A stretch of DNA of 14,524 bases from contig JAEWSD010000209.1 of NCBI GenBank assembly GCA_023398615.1, positions 1-14,524 on the forward strand. Reading direction: 5' to 3'. Below, one piece after another: positions 14,168 to 14,524 of this stretch. Both the position numbers and the translations under genes were made by a program. Below the pieces are notes generated by a model. The model did not search any database, was not told the origin of the DNA, and was given only the letters and a program-made list of their open reading frames with translations. Numbering within the stretch: position 1 is the stretch's first letter; every line of letters begins with the position of its first letter. The DNA comes from Bacillota bacterium (GTDB taxonomy: Bacteria > Bacillota > Clostridia > Lachnospirales > Lachnospiraceae).

Positions 14168-14524
14168 TTAATTCAAACCCAGATACTCCATCACAAGGTT
14201 GATACTATAGTCAATGTAGCTGTCCGTTGTGGCATTCAGCTCGGCAGCAATGGCTATGTTACACCGGTTAAGCGGAATCAAAATCTTTCTTGCGGGAGAG
14301 GAACTGATTGCCACCGCCATCTCGGGAGTCAGCTCTCCCATCATGGAATTGGCAGCAATAATTGCAATCGGTCCAAGAATGACATCGGACTGGCCGGCAT
14401 TCCTTATGATTGCATTCTGACCGGTGGCTCCGATATCAGCCCCCGCCTTAAGCATATTATTCGTAGCAACCGAATTCGTACCCAGCGCGCAGACCGTAAT
14501 ACCGCTGTCCTTAGGAATCCGCTT
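14168..14524 (-). CDS. DUF3842 family protein, N-terminus cut by window edge
   Basis: The frame stays open to the right edge and encodes the last 118 residues: KRIPKDSGITVCALGTNS... through 'MLKAGADIGATGQNAIIRN', 'VILGPIAIIAANSMMGELTPEMA' and 'KILIPLNRCNIAI'. These are the conserved blocks of DUF3842, a small Rossmann-like protein family of clostridia without an established function. The missing part would be about 20-25 residues with a DGQGG-type glycine-rich loop, judging from memory of the family. It lies 68 bases upstream of serine hydrolase 2 in the same direction. Only the identity of the family is supported, not a role. Confidence 0.8.
   Translation of the reverse strand, partial: KRIPKDSGITVCALGTNSVATNNMLKAGADIGATGQNAIIRNAGQSDVILGPIAIIAANSMMGELTPEMAVAISSSPARKILIPLNRCNIAIAAELNATTDSYIDYSINLVMEYLGLN

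Noticed and set aside
14168..14455. DUF3842 frame starting at the ATG at 14455
   Set aside because: The frame is open to the window edge and the residues before this ATG (ITVCALGTNSVATNN) match the family, so the true start lies outside the window.

Overview
The window looks like chromosomal DNA of a low-to-mid GC Firmicute, most likely a clostridium of the Lachnospiraceae type. This is inferred from the kinds of protein present: a diverged SSB-like OB-fold protein, a YtvI-like AI-2E family transporter, a DUF3842 protein, and TypA followed by a DUF2156 protein. Consensus sigma-A promoters and strong Shine-Dalgarno sites agree. No rRNA, tRNA, CRISPR array, phage or insertion sequence was seen.

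Left part (1-4270): a diverged ssb-like gene runs leftward off the window edge. Across a divergent AT-rich spacer lies a rightward, tightly packed run: typA (ribosome-associated GTPase), a DUF2156/LPG-synthase-C protein, and two adjacent fluoride-channel genes (crcB/fluC). Charge distribution suggests the two channel subunits insert in opposite orientations, and the second one appears to start at a TTG directly after a stop codon.

Middle part (4355-9470), all leftward: an HTH-Panacea (SocA/DUF4065-like) protein with no visible partner toxin but with a strong promoter and a 12-bp palindrome at its predicted transcription start; a YtvI-like permease; and a zinc ABC uptake operon, znuA-znuC-znuB. 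The operon has a perfect-consensus promoter, and a perfect 7-1-7 inverted repeat sits where a Fur-family (probably Zur) repressor would block it.

Right part (9471-14524), all leftward: two paralogous class C beta-lactamase-fold serine hydrolases of 396 and 389 residues lie on either side of a three-gene cassette of YtrA-type GntR regulator, ABC ATPase and ABC-2 permease. The cassette has a consensus promoter and a perfect 7-4-7 operator over its start site. Its permease seems broken: the natural start overlaps the ATPase stop (TAATG), but codon 12 is TAA. The first hydrolase has a LexA-like box at its predicted start site. A DUF3842 gene, cut by the right edge, closes the window.

No wholly new multi-gene defence or biosynthetic system is evident. 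The most notable items are the disrupted permease inside the paralog-flanked cassette, the orphan Panacea regulator with a likely self-operator, the opposite-topology FluC pair, and several clean operator sites.
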